A DNA stretch of 64,000 nucleotides from Promerops cafer (lineage: Eukaryota > Chordata > Aves > Passeriformes > Nectariniidae), in assembly GCA_013398275.1 (NCBI GenBank), contig VZSE01005034.1:1818173-1882172 (forward strand), read 5' to 3'. Shown here piece after piece: positions 63,148 through 64,000 of this stretch. Below the pieces are notes generated by a model that saw only the letters and a program-made list of their open reading frames with translations, searched no databases and was not told the DNA's origin. Both the position numbers and the translations under genes were made by a program. Position 1 is the first letter of the stretch, and each line of letters opens with the position of its first letter.

Positions 63148-64000
63148 GAAAGGTGCAATTTTAAAATAAAAATTTGACTTTAGAGTACATCCTCAGAAAA
63201 AGCCGTAAACAATTTTCAACCATTTTCACCTCTCTTCTGCAAAGAAAGAAAAGGCAAGCAGAAGGAATTGTTTCACAGTGTCCTTCAGTCATATCTTGAT
63301 CAACAATGTGCTCTGTCTGCTAATTACTTGTTGATAGCAGAAACAGTTCAGGTCCAGCCCTGCAAGGTATTATGTTTCTCCAGGAAGGCTGATAAATGCC
63401 TCAAGCTCCATTATCTTTTATAGCAGACTAAGTCTTTCTCATTAAATAAAGAACCTTTCTTTCCTCCACATCAAGAGGAATTCAAAACTTTATAACCATA
63501 TTTTATCCCAAAATACATTTATCCTTTCTAAAATAAAAAGAAACAGACATGTAAGTTATGAATCCATCCTTCCTACCAAGACAAATCTACCAGATTAAAC
63601 CACTGAACCAGTTCATTATTTCCCTGACCTTCCCCCGACACCACTCACCATCTTTAAAATTATCAACAGTAACACTGAATTGATGTATTACTAATTTCAG
63701 CACTGGCATGCTACCTCCACTCACCTCTACGTGTTGTGTACCATAGGATTTGTAAGCATCAACTACATGGTGTATCGCAAAAATAGCTAACTTTAGTGAC
63801 TAATGTAAGTAAGAATAATTTATTTCTGATTAAAATAAGGAAATGAAGTGACTCACAGATTTTATTAATTGACATAAGATATTCTGAACTTTATCTGGAT
63901 CCTAAATAAAACCCAACCTAATAGCTTTTCACAAAAGTGGCTAGGAAGTGCCACTTACATGAGACATCTAATTCTCGTCTCCCTAGTTCCATTTCCTGCC

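Larger units (their letters stand above)
49376..64000 (-). other. PDLIM5: PDLIM5 upstream intron (partial)
   Basis: This is intronic sequence from the acceptor at 49376 to the end of the window. It contains an A19 tract (50670-50688), CR1 fragments at about 53088-53165 (minus) and 60232-60855 (plus), and the exact 111-bp inverted repeat at 57321-58428. There is also a 12-bp tandem duplication at 63124-63147. I searched the minus strand for the conserved end of the PDZ domain (NMTLQR) and did not find it, so the PDZ exons are presumed to be above 64000. Confidence 0.75.

Noticed and set aside
49376..64000. Search for PDZ exons (GDVVLSIDG / NMTLQR region)
   Set aside because: No reverse-complement match was found on reading, so these exons are assumed to be outside the window.
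1..64000. CRISPR arrays, operons, bacterial promoters, tRNA or rRNA genes
   Set aside because: This is a spliced vertebrate locus. No regularly spaced repeats and no tRNA- or rRNA-like sequences were seen.

Overview
This window is vertebrate nuclear DNA, almost certainly from a bird. Two things show this. Every recognisable interspersed repeat is a CR1 LINE fragment in an otherwise repeat-poor, AT-rich sequence, and the coding pieces are short GT-AG exons separated by kilobase introns. The window lies inside one gene on the minus strand, PDLIM5 (ENH, Enigma homolog), a PDZ-ZM-LIM scaffold of the actinin/Z-disc and actin cytoskeleton. I recognised it by close match to the mammalian PDLIM5 protein as I remember it. 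No complete second gene was found on either strand.

In transcription order (high to low coordinates), the exons are: a 43-bp linker exon (49333-49375); the 395-bp ZM-motif exon (47675-48069); a probable 18-bp microexon (43091-43108); a 173-bp conserved exon (42620-42792); a 37-bp exon (41199-41235); the alternative terminal exon of the LIM-less short ENH isoform (coding 40484-40577, with a 3' UTR running to a poly(A) signal near 39564); a candidate 117-bp cassette exon (36207-36323); a 164-bp Pro/Ala-rich linker exon (21477-21640); a 175-bp exon starting LIM1 (9470-9644); a 181-bp exon finishing LIM1 and starting LIM2 (3112-3292); and a 121-bp exon finishing LIM2 (1967-2087). All constitutive exon junctions agree in codon phase. 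The PDZ exons must lie above 64000 and the LIM3/stop exon(s) below 1, because I could not find them here.

The gene has one major fork. After the 41199 exon the transcript either reads the 40577 terminal exon, giving a short protein without LIM domains that ends in LNVQ, or skips it and continues into the LIM exons. Short and long forms share the PDZ and ZM parts that bind actinin. In other vertebrates only the long form recruits LIM partners such as protein kinase C.

Six CR1 fragments are present. One, in the sense orientation, ends within about 20 bp of the LIM1 splice donor. The most unusual structure is an exact 111-bp inverted repeat (57321-57431 and 58318-58428) with an 886-bp spacer in the large upstream intron. 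It has no transposon hallmarks that I can see. The rest is ordinary AT-rich intron with homopolymer tracts and a few microsatellites.
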